Assembly: GCA_029834535.1 (NCBI GenBank)
Contig: JAQMWT010000398.1
Location: 1-64,000 of the forward strand
Reading direction: 5' to 3'
DNA: 64,000 bases
Source: Chrysophaeum taylorii
Taxonomy: Eukaryota > Sar > Pelagophyceae > Pelagomonadales > Pelagomonadaceae
Shown here piece by piece: positions 1-11,246 of the stretch. Both the position numbers and the translations under genes were made by a program. The notes beneath the pieces were generated by a model. The model was not told the DNA's origin. It saw only the letters and a program-made list of their open reading frames with translations, and ran no database searches. The number at the start of each line of letters is the position of its first letter. Positions within the stretch are counted from its first letter, which is position 1.

Positions 1-39
1 CGTGGAAGTGACCGCAAACTCGGCTCTAAAATCCACTCC

Positions 40-501
40 ATGCTTGCTCCATTGCCAACCGTCCGAGGGTATGCCAATATTATTTTACTCGACCCTCGCA
101 ACGGGAAATTACGCTACCCCACTCGACCGGAGTTGATTCGTGCTAACAACCACACCAAACAACAGGAATCTTTCCTATTGTCTCTACGCCATGACCTTTG
201 CTGTGACATGCTCAGCAATGCTCTGCCTGCCGGTACGTACAGCACTCTGTACAAGCACCTTTCGCTCCTCGTTGCCGATATTAAATCCCTTATGTTGGAC
301 CCTACCTTCCAACATACTGCTGCAGTGACTAAGAAATCCTATGTATCCAATTTCATGACCATTGATCAAGCTTCCACCACGTGCAGCACAGATACCTTGT
401 CTTTGGCACAAGCTTTTATGATGTCTATTTCCAGCAACTGCTTGACCGAAATGTCGTTAAACTATATATCTTCGTCCTACGAAGATACTCGCTACTCGTG
501 A
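40..501 (+). CDS. unrecognised ORF in the 5' part of copia element 1
   Basis: A 153-aa open frame lies upstream of the pre-integrase segment, where a copia element normally encodes gag or the gag-protease junction. I see no zinc knuckle and no aspartic-protease DTG/DSG motif. It ends in a stretch containing a short motif (442-464) that recurs three more times in the element. It may be decayed gag-pol sequence or chance. No function is assigned. Confidence 0.25.
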   Translation: MLAPLPTVRGYANIILLDPRNGKLRYPTRPELIRANNHTKQQESFLLSLRHDLCCDMLSNALPAGTYSTLYKHLSLLVADIKSLMLDPTFQHTAAVTKKSYVSNFMTIDQASTTCSTDTLSLAQAFMMSISSNCLTEMSLNYISSSYEDTRYS

Positions 502-689
502 TAATGAGGACGCACCTCCAAGTGACCCTGCTGTGCACCAGGATGACGACGCACCGCCTTCCCTGCCTTAGACACCGAACTCAAGTTCGATGTTCGGCGC
601 AAACGGCACATTCCCGCTCATCCCATTCCTCGTAAGTCCTCGCACACGGATCCACCGAATATCTCAATGCCAAAGAACGTGCCAATCGC

Positions 690-1983
690 TTTCACCGGGT
701 GCATCACTGCCCCGACAACGTCGCTGCCAAGGCCCCCAACGTACTTGCTCGCCCTGGATTCTCTGCTTCTGACATACCATATCGCGACTTATGCACCGAC
801 TGCATCGCACACAACAAGCGCCACCCGCACAAGCATTTCAATGCGACCAAGCCTTCTTTGAGCAAACTCACAAAGCCGGCGAAGTCTGGGCGTGCGACGG
901 CGGCTATGTGACCATCCCATCCGAATGGGGAGGCTTCACACATATCATCGTCTTCAAGGAACTCATTTCGAAATTCCTCTTGGTGTACGCACCACCAACG
1001 CCACGGAGTTCACTCAAGCTCTGGATTTTGTGTATGACTTCTGTCGTACACAACTCAACGTGCACATGCGCACCCTCTACTCCGATGCATTCAAGCCTTA
1101 CTTTAGCCAGCACATTACCTCTCCATACCGCGTCGATAAGGGCATTCAACTCATCGCCTTTCCGCCGTACATGCACCACTTTAACTTTGAAGTTGAGTCT
1201 GCCATCGGCTTCATCGCCTCCGCCTCCTCAACTCGCCTTCGTTCTCTCCTTAATGCTCACTATCGTGGCGCCAAGATCGTGGAACCCGCTATCATGTTCC
1301 CATGGGCGGTGATACACACCGTTCAAAGCTATAACCTTCTCCCGAACGCCACGCTCGAGCGCATTCATCATGCTATTCTGAGTCCGCAACAGCTACTCTA
1401 CAACCAACTCAACACTCCCCAACACGATATGCTCAAGATTTTTGGCGCTGAATGTTACCTCCTATTGGAGCCCCATGAACACCACAAGTGGGAACCGTGC
1501 CGCCGCAAATATCTGTATCTCTGTTGCGCCAACGCGCAAAACCCGCTCGTCTCCCCACGCGTCGACCATCTCGCTGACGTCGTCCTCAACCCTGAAAACG
1601 GACAAATTTGTGTTTCGTCCAAGCTGCAATTCCTCTACATGTTGCAGCATCCTACTCCTGATCCTGAACTAGCTCCTCCGCTTCACGCTCCTCCCGCGCC
1701 TTTCTCGCTCACACCCCACACCACTATCCAAGACCATGTCATTCAGAGGGGGACAAGGACTCCTCATCCTCAGAGGGGGCACTCCCCACCTCCTTCAGCT
1801 CCTTCTTCGTCCCCTACTCCTGCCTCTTCTCCCTCTTCTGACGCTCTCGCCGACGAATCTGGCTCTATGTCACCGCCGCCCTTGCTTCCTTCTTACAAAG
1901 ACCTTTTTGCACAAGATGACCTCATTCTTGTCCCAGGTTCCAAACAGCCTAACACCCGCAAGGCCGCAAGGCCACTTCTATGA
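690..1983 (+). pseudogene. copia GAG-pre-integrase and integrase, frame-disrupted
   Basis: The first frame (699 on) carries a histidine/cysteine pattern, HHC...CTDC, typical of the GAG-pre-integrase zinc finger. The second frame (about 850-990) carries the start of the integrase core around GEVWACDGGY, with the first catalytic Asp candidate. The third frame (about 990-1983) holds LYSDAFKPYF and a later Glu in HHFNFEVESA, matching the spacing of the remaining D and E of the DDE integrase. It then continues into the linker before RT. Integrases insert the cDNA copy into the genome. The two frame changes mean a single polyprotein cannot be read here without shifting, so I call it a pseudogene. 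Sequence error cannot be excluded. Confidence 0.7.
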
Positions 1984-2455
1984 AAACTATCCGAGCCCGG
2001 TTACAAGCGTCTACTATTGGTGCTTACAACGCCGCTGGTGGCAAGCTCGCCGATTTCCGCTGGGATCTTCGCCACTACTTTCTTACGTTCAAGTCTCCCG
2101 CCCTCTCCGCCCTTCATCTTCGTGGTGGTATCCTCTGGTCTGCTATCTGCTCAGAGGGGGAACATGCGTTGTTAGCTCGTCTTCTTCTCCCGTTGCGCAC
2201 TGACTTACTTGCCCGCTACCCGCACGTCGATGGTTACTTCGCCCACGCCAAGTGCGCATCCAGCATCCCAGCTTTTGAACTGCTGATGGTTCACCTGCGT
2301 GCCCTATTCCTCAGCCCCTTTTATCTGCGTTCACTGAGCACGCTGCTGCCTTCGGCACTTCTTCCTTACAATATGCACTTACGTACCTGGCGCCGACCAG
2401 CTTTATTGATCACAACTCCTCCGAGTTTGGCGGTACTTCTGCATCTCTGGCTGAC

Positions 2456-4801
2456 TTGGAGGAATACGTTCTGGTCTCTACAGAGTTTATCACCCAGGTC
2501 TTACGTACCGACCGTACTATCCATATCCAACTGGAATCTGCCCCTACTACTCCTACTGACGCTGTTTCCGCTTATCCCGAAGTTGTGCACACTGCCTCGA
2601 CCGCAACGTCGCTAAACTATAATTCACCAGCCGTTGTTGGTCCTGACGAATATAAGGTCCAAGAAGCGGACGTTTCCATTGACGAATATAAACTTAAGTG
2701 CCTCCACGGTTTGTCGCCTGAAAACAGGCACGCCTACCTCAAGGCCATCGCCGAGGAACTCCACGACATTATCCGCTTTGACTGCTTCAAAATTTCCTTA
2801 CCCGGCGGTGTCTCTCGTCCTATTGACAGCAAGATGGTGCTGAAGATTAAAACAGACTCTGCAGGCAAATACGTTAAGCACAAGGCTCGCCTCGTACTAC
2901 GTGGCTTCCTAGCATCTCTTGGCGCCGATTTCTTTGGTACCTTCAGCCCCATGGCCACCATGACCGCAATCCGGGTACTACTAGCTATTGCAGCATACAA
3001 GCAATTGCCTGTCTACCATGCAGACGTCCCGAACGCCTTCGTTCAGTCTGACATCGATGCCAACGTCTATGTTCAGTTACCAGACGGCATCAAGCTTATC
3101 GACCCCGATGACGCTGAGTACAAGGGCCGACGTCTACCGAAATTGCTGAAGTCACTTTATGGACTTAGGCAATCACCAGTCCTTTGGAACAAAGAGATAG
3201 ACGGCTTCTTCCGTAGCCTTGGCTACAAACGCCTGCATTCGGACTCTTGCCTATATGCTCGAGTATCCGCACATGCTAAGTTCGTCGTATGCAGTCTGTC
3301 TGTAGACGACATTGTTATTGTGTCCAATGACGACCCTCTTCGCACAGAATTACAGGATGCCCTCCACAAACGGTATGCTGTAGAGCAGTTTGAACCTGTC
3401 CATACCCTCCTAGGCATGCGTGTGTGTCGCACATCTGACGGCTCCATTTCACTGGATGTGCAAGCCAAGCTGGATGAACTCTTCGCTGATCACCCAGTCT
3501 TGCAGCAACTGACCCCGCTCAAATATCCTATGTCATCGTCCTTCAAGTATAAAGATGGTACTCCCAGCTCTGAAACAGAGTTGTACATCAATTCGCACTT
3601 TGCCACCCTCCTTGGCAAGCTGGTGTTCATGCAAGTTGCCTGCAGACCTGACTTCTCGCAAGCCTTGGGCAGATGTTCGCGTGGTATGCATGCACCCACG
3701 TATGTTCACGTCCAAATGCTAGAGCATTTGCTCCGCTACCTCAAGAAGCCGGAAAACCGCTCACTTCGCCTCTGGTTCCATCCTAAAGGTAATGCCATTG
3801 AAGCTCACCTTCGCACTGTCTCCGCTAATCGAATTGATCTATCCACTGTGGTCGACTACCAACCGCAGGATGTATATACTGGACAGTTTGACCCCTTAGT
3901 TGCCATGGTTGACGCTGACAATGCCCCTTCCTTAGCACAGGAAGATAGGAAATCTACCGCCGGGTTTGTCTTCTATCTTTTCAACTGCCTTATTGGTTGG
4001 AAAAGCAAACTTCAACCGATTGTCTCCTGCTCAACTGACGAAGCTGAGTTGATTGCCTTCAGTATTTGTGCTGATGAAGCTGTTTGGCTACGCAAGCTGC
4101 TGTTGGAACTCTCCTTTGTTGTCAACCCCACCTTCTACGTCAATAATGCTAATGGTGAGAACACCGCTGACCCTGTTGACTTTGATGACAATGACAACCC
4201 AATTGCTGAAGATATGCGCTTCATCAGAAGCCTACCTCTTTTGTCAGACAATGCTACCGCTGTTCACACCTCTTATAACCCAGATGGGTCCTCTCGATCC
4301 AAGGCACTGTCGACTAGATGGTTTAAGATTCGTGAGTACATATCGCTTCAGAAAATACGAGTCCATCATGTTCCCGGCAAGCTGAACGTGGCGGATGGCT
4401 TTACAAAACCACTTGCGGCTGAGTTCTCCACTTTTCGTTCTCTACTCGGTATGCATCATGCACGACAATCCTTTACAGGATTGAAGATACCTAACTCTAG
4501 TGACCGCAACGTCGTTAAACTATCCCTGGCCTTACCTTCTCTTGCCACAATTTTTTGTTGTACACGGGCAAGTGTTGTTCATGTCTTCTTGAAAGTCCCG
4601 TGGCCGTGGCATCTCACTAGTCGGCTGAAGGAAAGTCCTTTCTCGCTCTCCACGGCCGAACCTTCCCCCAGGTTGTCGCAAAAAGCAACGAACCATGACT
4701 GCTACAACTGCAACCACACTGGCTGCTGCGTTTGCACCGACACTAGCCGTGCATATCTCACCTCATTCGCTGACGACGTTCCAGGACGGCCTCAGTATTG
4801 A
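2456..4801 (+). CDS. copia reverse transcriptase-RNase H polyprotein fragment
   Basis: A 781-aa open frame. RVT_2-type reverse transcriptase occupies roughly residues 100-350: KARLVLRGF, the HADVPNAFVQ segment, YGLRQSP and the catalytic box SLSVDDIVIV (the YVDD equivalent). RNase H follows at about residues 480-660: MVDADNAP, a DRKSTAGF segment, WKSKLQPIV then SCSTDEAEL, and the C-terminal ADGFTKPL signature that ends copia pol. RT copies the element RNA to cDNA and RNase H removes the RNA strand. No in-frame ATG is needed at the left end, because the frame would be fused to integrase in an intact element. The frame is open throughout, unlike the integrase part upstream, and this is the best preserved part of element 1. 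Confidence 0.9.
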   Translation: MEEYVLVSTEFITQVLRTDRTIHIQLESAPTTPTDAVSAYPEVVHTASTATSLNYNSPAVVGPDEYKVQEADVSIDEYKLKCLHGLSPENRHAYLKAIAEELHDIIRFDCFKISLPGGVSRPIDSKMVLKIKTDSAGKYVKHKARLVLRGFLASLGADFFGTFSPMATMTAIRVLLAIAAYKQLPVYHADVPNAFVQSDIDANVYVQLPDGIKLIDPDDAEYKGRRLPKLLKSLYGLRQSPVLWNKEIDGFFRSLGYKRLHSDSCLYARVSAHAKFVVCSLSVDDIVIVSNDDPLRTELQDALHKRYAVEQFEPVHTLLGMRVCRTSDGSISLDVQAKLDELFADHPVLQQLTPLKYPMSSSFKYKDGTPSSETELYINSHFATLLGKLVFMQVACRPDFSQALGRCSRGMHAPTYVHVQMLEHLLRYLKKPENRSLRLWFHPKGNAIEAHLRTVSANRIDLSTVVDYQPQDVYTGQFDPLVAMVDADNAPSLAQEDRKSTAGFVFYLFNCLIGWKSKLQPIVSCSTDEAELIAFSICADEAVWLRKLLLELSFVVNPTFYVNNANGENTADPVDFDDNDNPIAEDMRFIRSLPLLSDNATAVHTSYNPDGSSRSKALSTRWFKIREYISLQKIRVHHVPGKLNVADGFTKPLAAEFSTFRSLLGMHHARQSFTGLKIPNSSDRNVVKLSLALPSLATIFCCTRASVVHVFLKVPWPWHLTSRLKESPFSLSTAEPSPRLSQKATNHDCYNCNHTGCCVCTDTSRAYLTSFADDVPGRPQY

Positions 4802-5485
4802 CTATGCTGCTTGAATCTCTCTCCTTGAGAACTTCCGTGTCCCTGTCACCCCATTTCTCTCTTCTTTTATGCGAGTGGAACTCACACTGACCTATGAGTC
4901 TACTGAATTTTCATTGTTTGTAGACCTGACCACATTCATGTCCATGCGCTTACCCATTACTATACTTTGGGAAGCTGCTCCAGCTATTGCTTCTATTGGC
5001 TGCTACAGATGCCCCAAACGCGAACGCTTCATTTTGTCGCTTCCCTTCTTTTTTTACGCAGTGCCTCAATGATCGTGGACAACCGACTTTTCTAGTCTCG
5101 ACCACGTACAGTTCCAAGGCACAAACACCTCGTGAACTCCCCACTGAAGTGCTGAGTCACCTCAACACGGACGACCATAAGAAGAATGGTCACATCCCCA
5201 TTATCACAACACCGACCAGTTCACTTGTGACTCGTGTTCGAACACAGAGTCGCACAGCTCAGGCTATACAAGCCATCCATTCAGCATTTGATTACTACTG
5301 TTGCTCGATCGCGTGTACAACATCTTAACAACTACGCATCATCCTCTGATGATACAGAATCGCTATCACTCCGGGATGTAATGTTCGGCCACACTTATGT
5401 TCAGGCAGAACATTAAGGCTTCCTGCACCCCTTTTTTTAACGTTGACCGAAACGTCGTTAAACTACTCACACTCCACGCTAAACG
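4802..5485. other. non-coding 3' region of copia element 1
   Basis: Between the RT stop and the duplicated segment that starts at 5486 I see only short frames without recognisable domains. The recurring motif TTGACCGAAACGTCGTTAAA lies at its right edge, at 5443-5462. Confidence 0.5.
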
Positions 5486-6120
5486 CTACTCTGGAAATAT
5501 CTTCGCCATCGTTACCTACGCCTTCTGCTTCGCTTGCTGATTTCGACGTCTTGTGCCAACAAGTCGACCAACTCCAGGAAACTCTTCGTATCTATATCAC
5601 CGAGGCTGCCATTGCTTCAATCACCTCCCTGGAGAACCGGCTCTTCCCTCCTACAGCCAACACCCACGTGTTACTTATACACTGTACAAGATTACAGAAC
5701 TGTTGTCTCGCTTAACACTCACCGCTCATGATCAACATGCTACCAACCACTCGTCCCCGCACGATCACCTCCTTCATCTACGTGACAAGTTGCTCTCATG
5801 CTTCAGAGCATTCCGTCCGCTCTCATGTGAATCTGAAGACTCTTCAATCTTCGTTCGCCAAGTCCAACCTTTTTTTTTTAAAACCAACTGGACACCTTTC
5901 AACTAGATTCTCTGTCGCCATCCATACTGAATGCTCTACTTGCACTCACCCTTCTCTTGGCACCACATCATTCAGCTATTGGTGTTCACCACCTTACAGC
6001 AGATGCTGACGATGATTAATAATCCTAACGCACTGTCTGTTGTATCTGTGTTTCTTAATGTTATGTTCAAAAGGGTCAAATCGACTCTCAGCTTCACCAA
6101 GTCCAAGTCCAATTTCTAAG
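5486..6120 (+). repeat. direct repeat A of the copia 3' region (left copy)
   Basis: This segment matches 11453-12183 with many substitutions and some indels; both start at CTACTCTGGAAAT and both end near CACCAAGTCCAAGTCCAA. In each case an LTR of element 1 follows about 130-160 bp later. Broken frames inside encode a heptad-rich stretch (LQETLR..., SLENRLFPP) better preserved in the right copy. Confidence 0.8.
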
Positions 6121-6255
6121 ACCCTTCTATACTCTTGTTGCTTCGTACGTGACCTCTGTGACCATCAAGACTGTATTCCTTCTTTTTTCTTCATCATCAT
6201 CTTTCTCAAGAGATGCTCTACAGTCGCACCTTGCGCTTAAGACATCTCGAGGGGG

Positions 6256-6472
6256 TGCAGAGAAATCTGCTGCCTCTTACCCTTATCCGTCCGTTGAGAA
6301 CGTGATCTATTCCTTACCCTTCTTCTTCCTTTCTGCACAATCAAATAGTCCTCTGATTTGTGCCTACGCTCATCATCATGGTCTAGCCCGTTCCGAGGTA
6401 TGTAGCACTTTTCACTTTACCTTTCTCGTGTAGTTCTAGATGCCGCCTGTCGTGTTCTGAGGATATAGGGAA
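6256..6472 (+). repeat. element 1 LTR, left part (interrupted)
   Basis: Starts TGCAGAGAAATCTGC after a purine run and matches 12346-12562. The remaining ~98 bp of this LTR copy resume at 11342-11439 beyond element 2. The uninterrupted copy at 12346-12662 shows the empty site. Confidence 0.85.
6468..6472. repeat. target-site duplication of copia element 2 (left)
   Basis: GGGAA directly precedes the left LTR; AGGAA (11337-11341) directly follows the right LTR. Four of five bases match, as expected for a 5-bp copia duplication with one later mutation. Confidence 0.75.
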
Positions 6473-6568
6473 TGTGAGGAAGCTATGACACTTACCCCTG
6501 CACCACGTATCCAGTATCCTTACGTCTTTCTCTTATCGCTAGTCTAACGCCTCATACCATTCGTAACA
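6473..6568 (+). repeat. 5' LTR of copia element 2
   Basis: Starts TGTGAGGAAG and ends CGTAACA, with the TG...CA ends of LTR retrotransposons. It matches 11241-11336 at 94 of 96 positions. At 96 bp it is very short for an LTR. Confidence 0.88.
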
Positions 6569-6580
6569 TGGTACCAGGTG
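6569..6580 (+). promoter_or_regulatory. primer binding site of copia element 2
   Basis: TGGTACCAGGTG begins directly after the LTR. It resembles the common copia site complementary to initiator tRNA-Met (TGGTATCAGAGC), with changes. The exact primer tRNA is not determined. Confidence 0.6.
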
Positions 6581-6676
6581 TTCAAGGTCGAACGACCTGA
6601 GCTTGACTTCACGGACAACAGCGACTCCTCCTCGGCTTCAGTTCATTGCTACGTGTTCGGTTCGTTGTCGTCTATC

Positions 6677-7207
6677 ATGTCCTCGATCGAAATTAAGGAT
6701 AGCAAGCTTTCGCAAAAACTCGATGCTTTCAGTGGTGAGCGACATCTTTTTCACCAATGGACCCGGCGCCTGGAAAACATGATCATTTCCACCGGTGATC
6801 GCATTATCTTGACCACTGACACTTGGACTAGCATTTCCGCTTCTGGCTGCTCTGAAGAAGAATTTGGTCTCAAGCAGCAACGCTGGTACAGTGCACTCTT
6901 CATGGCACTACCAATGCATGATACTGATCGTGCGGATATCCGTGAAAACCGCGACATGAACTTCACGCGACTTTACAAGCGCATTACCGATGTCTACATA
7001 GGCCGTGGATCGCGTAGCGAACTTCCTCAACAAGTTCATCATCGGAGTATACAAGTTGCTTGGCATTGTACCAATCACCGGAGTTCAAGTTGCTCGGCAT
7101 TGTACCTGATCCGACGCACCCTTGAGTGTGTCCTCGCATTTGACTACGTGCATCGTGCTTCAAGCCTTACTGGCTTTGTTTTATCGTCTCGCGTTTCGTA
7201 CCGATGA
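6677..7207 (+). CDS. gag-like protein of copia element 2 (N-terminal part)
   Basis: From the ATG at 6677 the frame reads about 176 aa. The start resembles copia gag: a short polar lead, then KLSQKLDAFSGERHLFHQW and RRLENMI, an FxxW-type capsid pattern. The frame degrades after about 7020, where short direct repeats appear (for example 7204-7240 against 7241-7277). No CCHC zinc knuckle is visible, so the C-terminal nucleocapsid part is probably lost or shifted. The protein would form the virus-like particle that carries the RNA. Confidence 0.5.
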   Translation: MSSIEIKDSKLSQKLDAFSGERHLFHQWTRRLENMIISTGDRIILTTDTWTSISASGCSEEEFGLKQQRWYSALFMALPMHDTDRADIRENRDMNFTRLYKRITDVYIGRGSRSELPQQVHHRSIQVAWHCTNHRSSSCSALYLIRRTLECVLAFDYVHRASSLTGFVLSSRVSYR

Positions 7208-8159
7208 ATGTGGTTCTACCCTTGAGAAGTTCAACAACAACGATGAATGTGGTTCTACCCTTGAGAAGTTCAACAACAACCAACTTCGATGGCATGCACA
7301 ACCACTTCCGCCGCGCTATCCGCCGCATCGTCAGCCACGACTTCCGACTCTTCCAACTGACCTACCCTAGACGCTCCCCTTTCCCAACAACCTGGCTCTA
7401 CTCGATTCCGACGCACTACCCGATGTCCTTTTGGCGGCTGCAAGGATCACTTTGAGGGAGACTGCCGCAAGTTTCAAAGTTCCTAGCTATTCCACGACAA
7501 CGCCCTACCCACCATCGCCGTTCTTCTCAACAGCGCAGCACTTTCAAGATAATTCCAAGTCAGCGTGTGTACCGCCGAATGTCTGATGCAAGCACATCAA
7601 CAACCCCATCCCACGGAAGCCCCTCGTTGTTGTTTTTAGCTCCCATTGCACAGGCGCCTCGTTCTGTATTTTCCCCTCGTCGTTACACCTCTCCTCGTTC
7701 TGTCTTTTCACCTCGTCGTTGCTCCCCTCCTCGTTCTGTATTTCGCCTATTCGTTGCTCCACTCCCCGTTGTGCATTTTCAGCTATTCGTTGATCCACTC
7801 CTCGTTGTGCTTGTCGGTTTTTGGTAACACCAGCGAATCACGTTCCATCACGCATTTCACCTGCCACAACTAAGCTGTGCCTGTCAATTTTTCGCGTGCG
7901 CAGTTTTCGTGCTTCCTATGTGGTTGGATCGTTTATCTTCGGGATCCTGGACAAACGCTTCTTTGCTGTGTGATTTGTGGTTCTCCTTCACGCACTTTTT
8001 TCGCCGCTTTTCTGACCTTTAAAATTCGGTTTTGCTATCGACGTGAATTCCGTGCTCAGCACCCGCGACGCTATCTGGAATGTTCTTACGTGCCACTGCG
8101 ACGCTATCTGCAAGCTATCTGCAACGTTCTTACGTGCCACAACTGTTTTGCCACTGTCG

Positions 8160-9002
8160 TCAACTTCTACCGGAGTCTATTCGAGTATGACGAACGAAGC
8201 TCACCGCTTGCTCCTCCAACGTTGGCCCATGAAGCTCACGTTTGTCGATGATCATACGCGCCGCCGCACGCGTTACTTTGCTCCACGACACGATGCCCTT
8301 ACGAACGCTCGTCAACTCGAACTTTTTCTGTCTACCGTGGTTCGCCCATTCGGATATCGCGTTGCCCTCATCTACACCGATCGTGACCGCTCTCTTATGG
8401 GCCAATTCGAAACCTTCTGTCTGGGCAACAATATTGCGCTTCGGCGCGCTCCGGCAGCACAGTCCAAAACTTCACAGGCTCACGCTTTTTCCGGTGTTGT
8501 GGAACGCTCTCATCGCGCAACCGCGGATATTACTCGCACTCTTTTGGTACATGCGCACCGTCCACCTGATTTTTGGCGTTGGGCCATGGAAACGGCTGAC
8601 TTCATCTCTGAGCGTATGCCTAATGCCTCTAATCCTGGATATATGACGCCATATGAAATGCTACATGAAACACTCCCGCGTGTCGATTTTCTTCGTGTTT
8701 GGGGCTGTCCTGCTGCAATTCTTACTGGCGACAAATGGCCTACCAAAGCTATAACCGGTATCTTCATTGGGTATCCCTCTGCAGGCCCTGGATATCGCAT
8801 ATTGCTTCAACGCCCCACAGGTCCTGTCATCCACACCTCGATTGATGTTGTTTTTGACGAAAATTTCGCTCTGCGTAAGTCACTGTCCACTCAACCCCTT
8901 CCTCCGTCTCTCGTAGATTCTCGTTTTCCTGACTTGTTTTATTACGACCCTCGTTTATCTTCTGCCGTAGCCCGCATATCGTCTGTTTTTGATGCTCCGT
9001 AG
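8160..9002 (+). pseudogene. integrase of copia element 2
   Basis: Within a frame open from 8043 to 9002, the integrase core is clear: FVDDHTRRRTRYFAPR, then IYTDRDRSLMGQF (second Asp) and FSGVVERSHR (Glu). The GYMTPYEMLH and FLRVWGCPA segments typical of the copia integrase C-terminal side follow. The upstream pre-integrase zinc finger and first catalytic strand are not in this frame. The domain is partial and the polyprotein is broken on both sides. Confidence 0.75.
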
Positions 9003-9479
9003 CCGGCCTTATCGGGACTGATCACCCCAGAGTCACTGCCTACATTGTTACCGGCCAATACGAAACGTGCACCATTACGTCGTGCCAAACGGGGCCGACC
9101 GCGCAAAGTCGACCAACGCGCGTTCAACAACCAACAAACTTTTTTACGGGCCATGTTTCATCCTGTCACAATGTTGATACGGGCCATTCTGATGTTGATA
9201 CGGGCCATTCTGATGTCGATACGGGCCATTCTGTTTCCTCCTGTCACGATGTTGATTCTGTTTCCTCTGTCGCTTCTGTTTCCCCCTGTAACTCTCTGTA
9301 TGTCTCTTCTGTTAGCTTTCGTTTGTTAGTTCATTAGGTCTTCCTTCCCCTTTGTTTAGCTAACACCCTTGTTGATCCTCATGCACACGTTTATTACTCT
9401 GCTTCCGAAGAACTGTCGCAATATTCCGACCTTGACGAACACACTATCACTTCCACCCATCTACGTGAAGCTTTAGCTC

Positions 9480-10643
9480 CGACCAATCCTGAGCGTCCTG
9501 GCTGGTTGCAAGCCATCGCTAAAGAATATAGCTCTCTTGGTCAGCTTGGTTGCTGGGATGTTATGCGCCTTCCTTCGACGTTTTCTGGCAACATTTGTAC
9601 CCTCAAGTGGATCCTCCGCAAGAAGTATGACTCTGGCCGCTTCAAATCGTACAAGGCTCGCCTCGTTGTCCGCGGTTACACGCAGGTTCACGGCATTGCT
9701 TACCACAACACGTGCTGTCCTGTAGATATCATCTCTGCTTTCATACAAGCCCCTGTCTGGCGTTGCTGTTTATGACTGGGATTTGCATAAGTTGGATGTC
9801 AACTCCGCTTTTATCCAAGCTCTCATTGACGAAGACATCTATGTCTGGCCACACGAAGGTTATGCTCCTCGCCAACCCACCGATGGTTCCAAAATCGTTT
9901 ACAAGCTCCGTCGCTCTTGGTATGGTTGCAAAGAAGCTTGTATTGGTGGCTTTATTTGGAACGCTTTCTCGTCAATGACTGTGGCTTCGTCCGCGGATCT
10001 GGTGACACTTGCCATTACAAGCTCGTGCTCAATTCTACCGTCCTTCTACGTCTCGTTTTGGTCGTTGATGATCTTCTTGTGGCGCACCCTCCTCATTGCA
10101 TTGGCCATTACCAAGCTTCCTTTTTTGCGTTTTTTTTTTCAAAGCCTTCCCACTTCCGTTGGTCTCCGCCTTACGCGTGCTCGCGCACGTCGCAAGCTCG
10201 CTATCTACCAATCCCATGCTATCCGTGAAATCCTTACCGAACATCGCTTCATCAACAGTAAACCCGAACTCACTCCCGCTCCCAAAGGTCTTCATCTTTC
10301 TGCGGCTGATTGTCCGGCTCCTGGTTCTCCAGATCACATCTTCATGGCACGCATCCCTTTTCGCCGTATTGTTGGCTGTGTCCTCTTCATCTCCATCATG
10401 ACTCGCCCTGATATCACTTGGTCCGTCAATCAGTGTGCGCGTTTTTCCCACAATCCTGTTAAACCCCACTGGCACGCTTTATCCCACACTCTGCGTTATC
10501 TCAACGGTACTCAGGATCTTGTCTTATTCTTGGTCGCGATTCTACCCTTCACCTCTGTGGTTATTCCGACTCCAGCTGGGCCGACGACCCTGATGACCGC
10601 CACTCTACAACTGGGTTTTACTTTCTTCTCGGCGGCTCTATGA
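9480..10643 (+). pseudogene. reverse transcriptase of copia element 2, multiply frame-shifted
   Basis: RT segments appear in order but in different frames: LKWILRKKYDSGRFKSYKAR and VRGYTQVHG (9500-9720), LDVNSAFIQALIDEDIYVW and WYGCKEAC (9783-9960), LVLVVDDLLVA, the YVDD-box equivalent (9917 frame, near 10045-10080), then ITRPDITWSVNQCARFS and LRYLNGTQDLV (back in the 9783 frame, near 10390-10530). At least three frame changes make the enzyme non-functional as it stands. Confidence 0.85.
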
Positions 10644-11012
10644 TAGCCTACTGCTCCCGCTCGCAATACTTACTTGCTCGTTCTTCTTTCGAAGCTGAAT
10701 TGCTTGCTCTTTACGCTGCTACTGCTGAGCTCTCTTGGTTTCTCAAACTTTTGTGATGACTTTGATTTCCCTTGTCACACCGTCCCAATGTATGTTGATA
10801 ATAGCACCACCGTCACCCAAGTTCGTCTCCAATGTCTCACACGGCGCACCCGCCATATTGACATTCGCTTTTACAGTACCGCCGAATATCATCGCAACCA
10901 CATCATTGATCTCAAACACATACCCCGCCTTCACAATCTTAGCGACATTTTCACCCGCAGTACGGAAGCTCCTTCCTTCCTCCGGCTTCGTGCTCGTTAC
11001 CTCACTTCGTGA
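10640..11012 (+). pseudogene. RNase H end of copia element 2 pol
   Basis: Reads AYCSRSQYLLARSSFEAELL, then MYVDNSTTVTQV, TRRTRHIDIRFY and IPRLHNLSDIFTRS. These are the C-terminal RNase H and IDIR/ADIFTK landmarks of copia pol. The frame starts separately from RT, consistent with decay. Confidence 0.8.
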
Positions 11013-11095
11013 TCTTCGCCCTGATCTCTGTTGTCTCTTTTTCTTGCCACAATGCCTCTGTGACGTCTTCCTTCAAAGCTTCTCCTCTGTGAGCG

Positions 11096-11246
11096 TCTCA
11101 CTTACCCCTTTTTCCTTTTCCTTCTTTTCCAGCACCTGTGTGAAACTAACTAACTAACTTCAGACCTCTCCCGAGCATGGAGACACCTGTGTGAGGACCT
11201 CACTTACCCCTTTTTCCTTTTCCTTCTTTTCCAGCACCTGTGTGAG
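11096..11246. repeat. tandem pyrimidine-rich repeat before the 3' LTR of element 2
   Basis: A roughly 50-bp block (TCACTTACCCCTTTTTCC... to CACCTGTGTGA) occurs at 11096-11146 and again at 11198-11246, separated by about 50 bp. A purine-rich polypurine tract would be expected here on the + strand; a pyrimidine-rich tract is present instead. Confidence 0.7.

Larger units (their letters stand above)
1..6472 (+). mobile_element. Ty1/copia LTR retrotransposon (element 1), left end outside window
   Basis: A copia-order pol runs rightwards: a zinc-binding GAG-pre-integrase segment (about 690-850), an integrase core (about 860-1700), then reverse transcriptase and RNase H (2456-4801). A roughly 780-bp 3' region and an LTR starting at 6256 follow. 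The LTR begins TGCAGAG directly after a GAGGGGG purine run that fits a polypurine tract. The 5' LTR and gag lie outside the window or are unrecognisable. The integrase part needs two frame changes (near 850 and 990), so this copy is probably inactive. The LTR is broken at 6472 by insertion of element 2. Confidence 0.85.
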
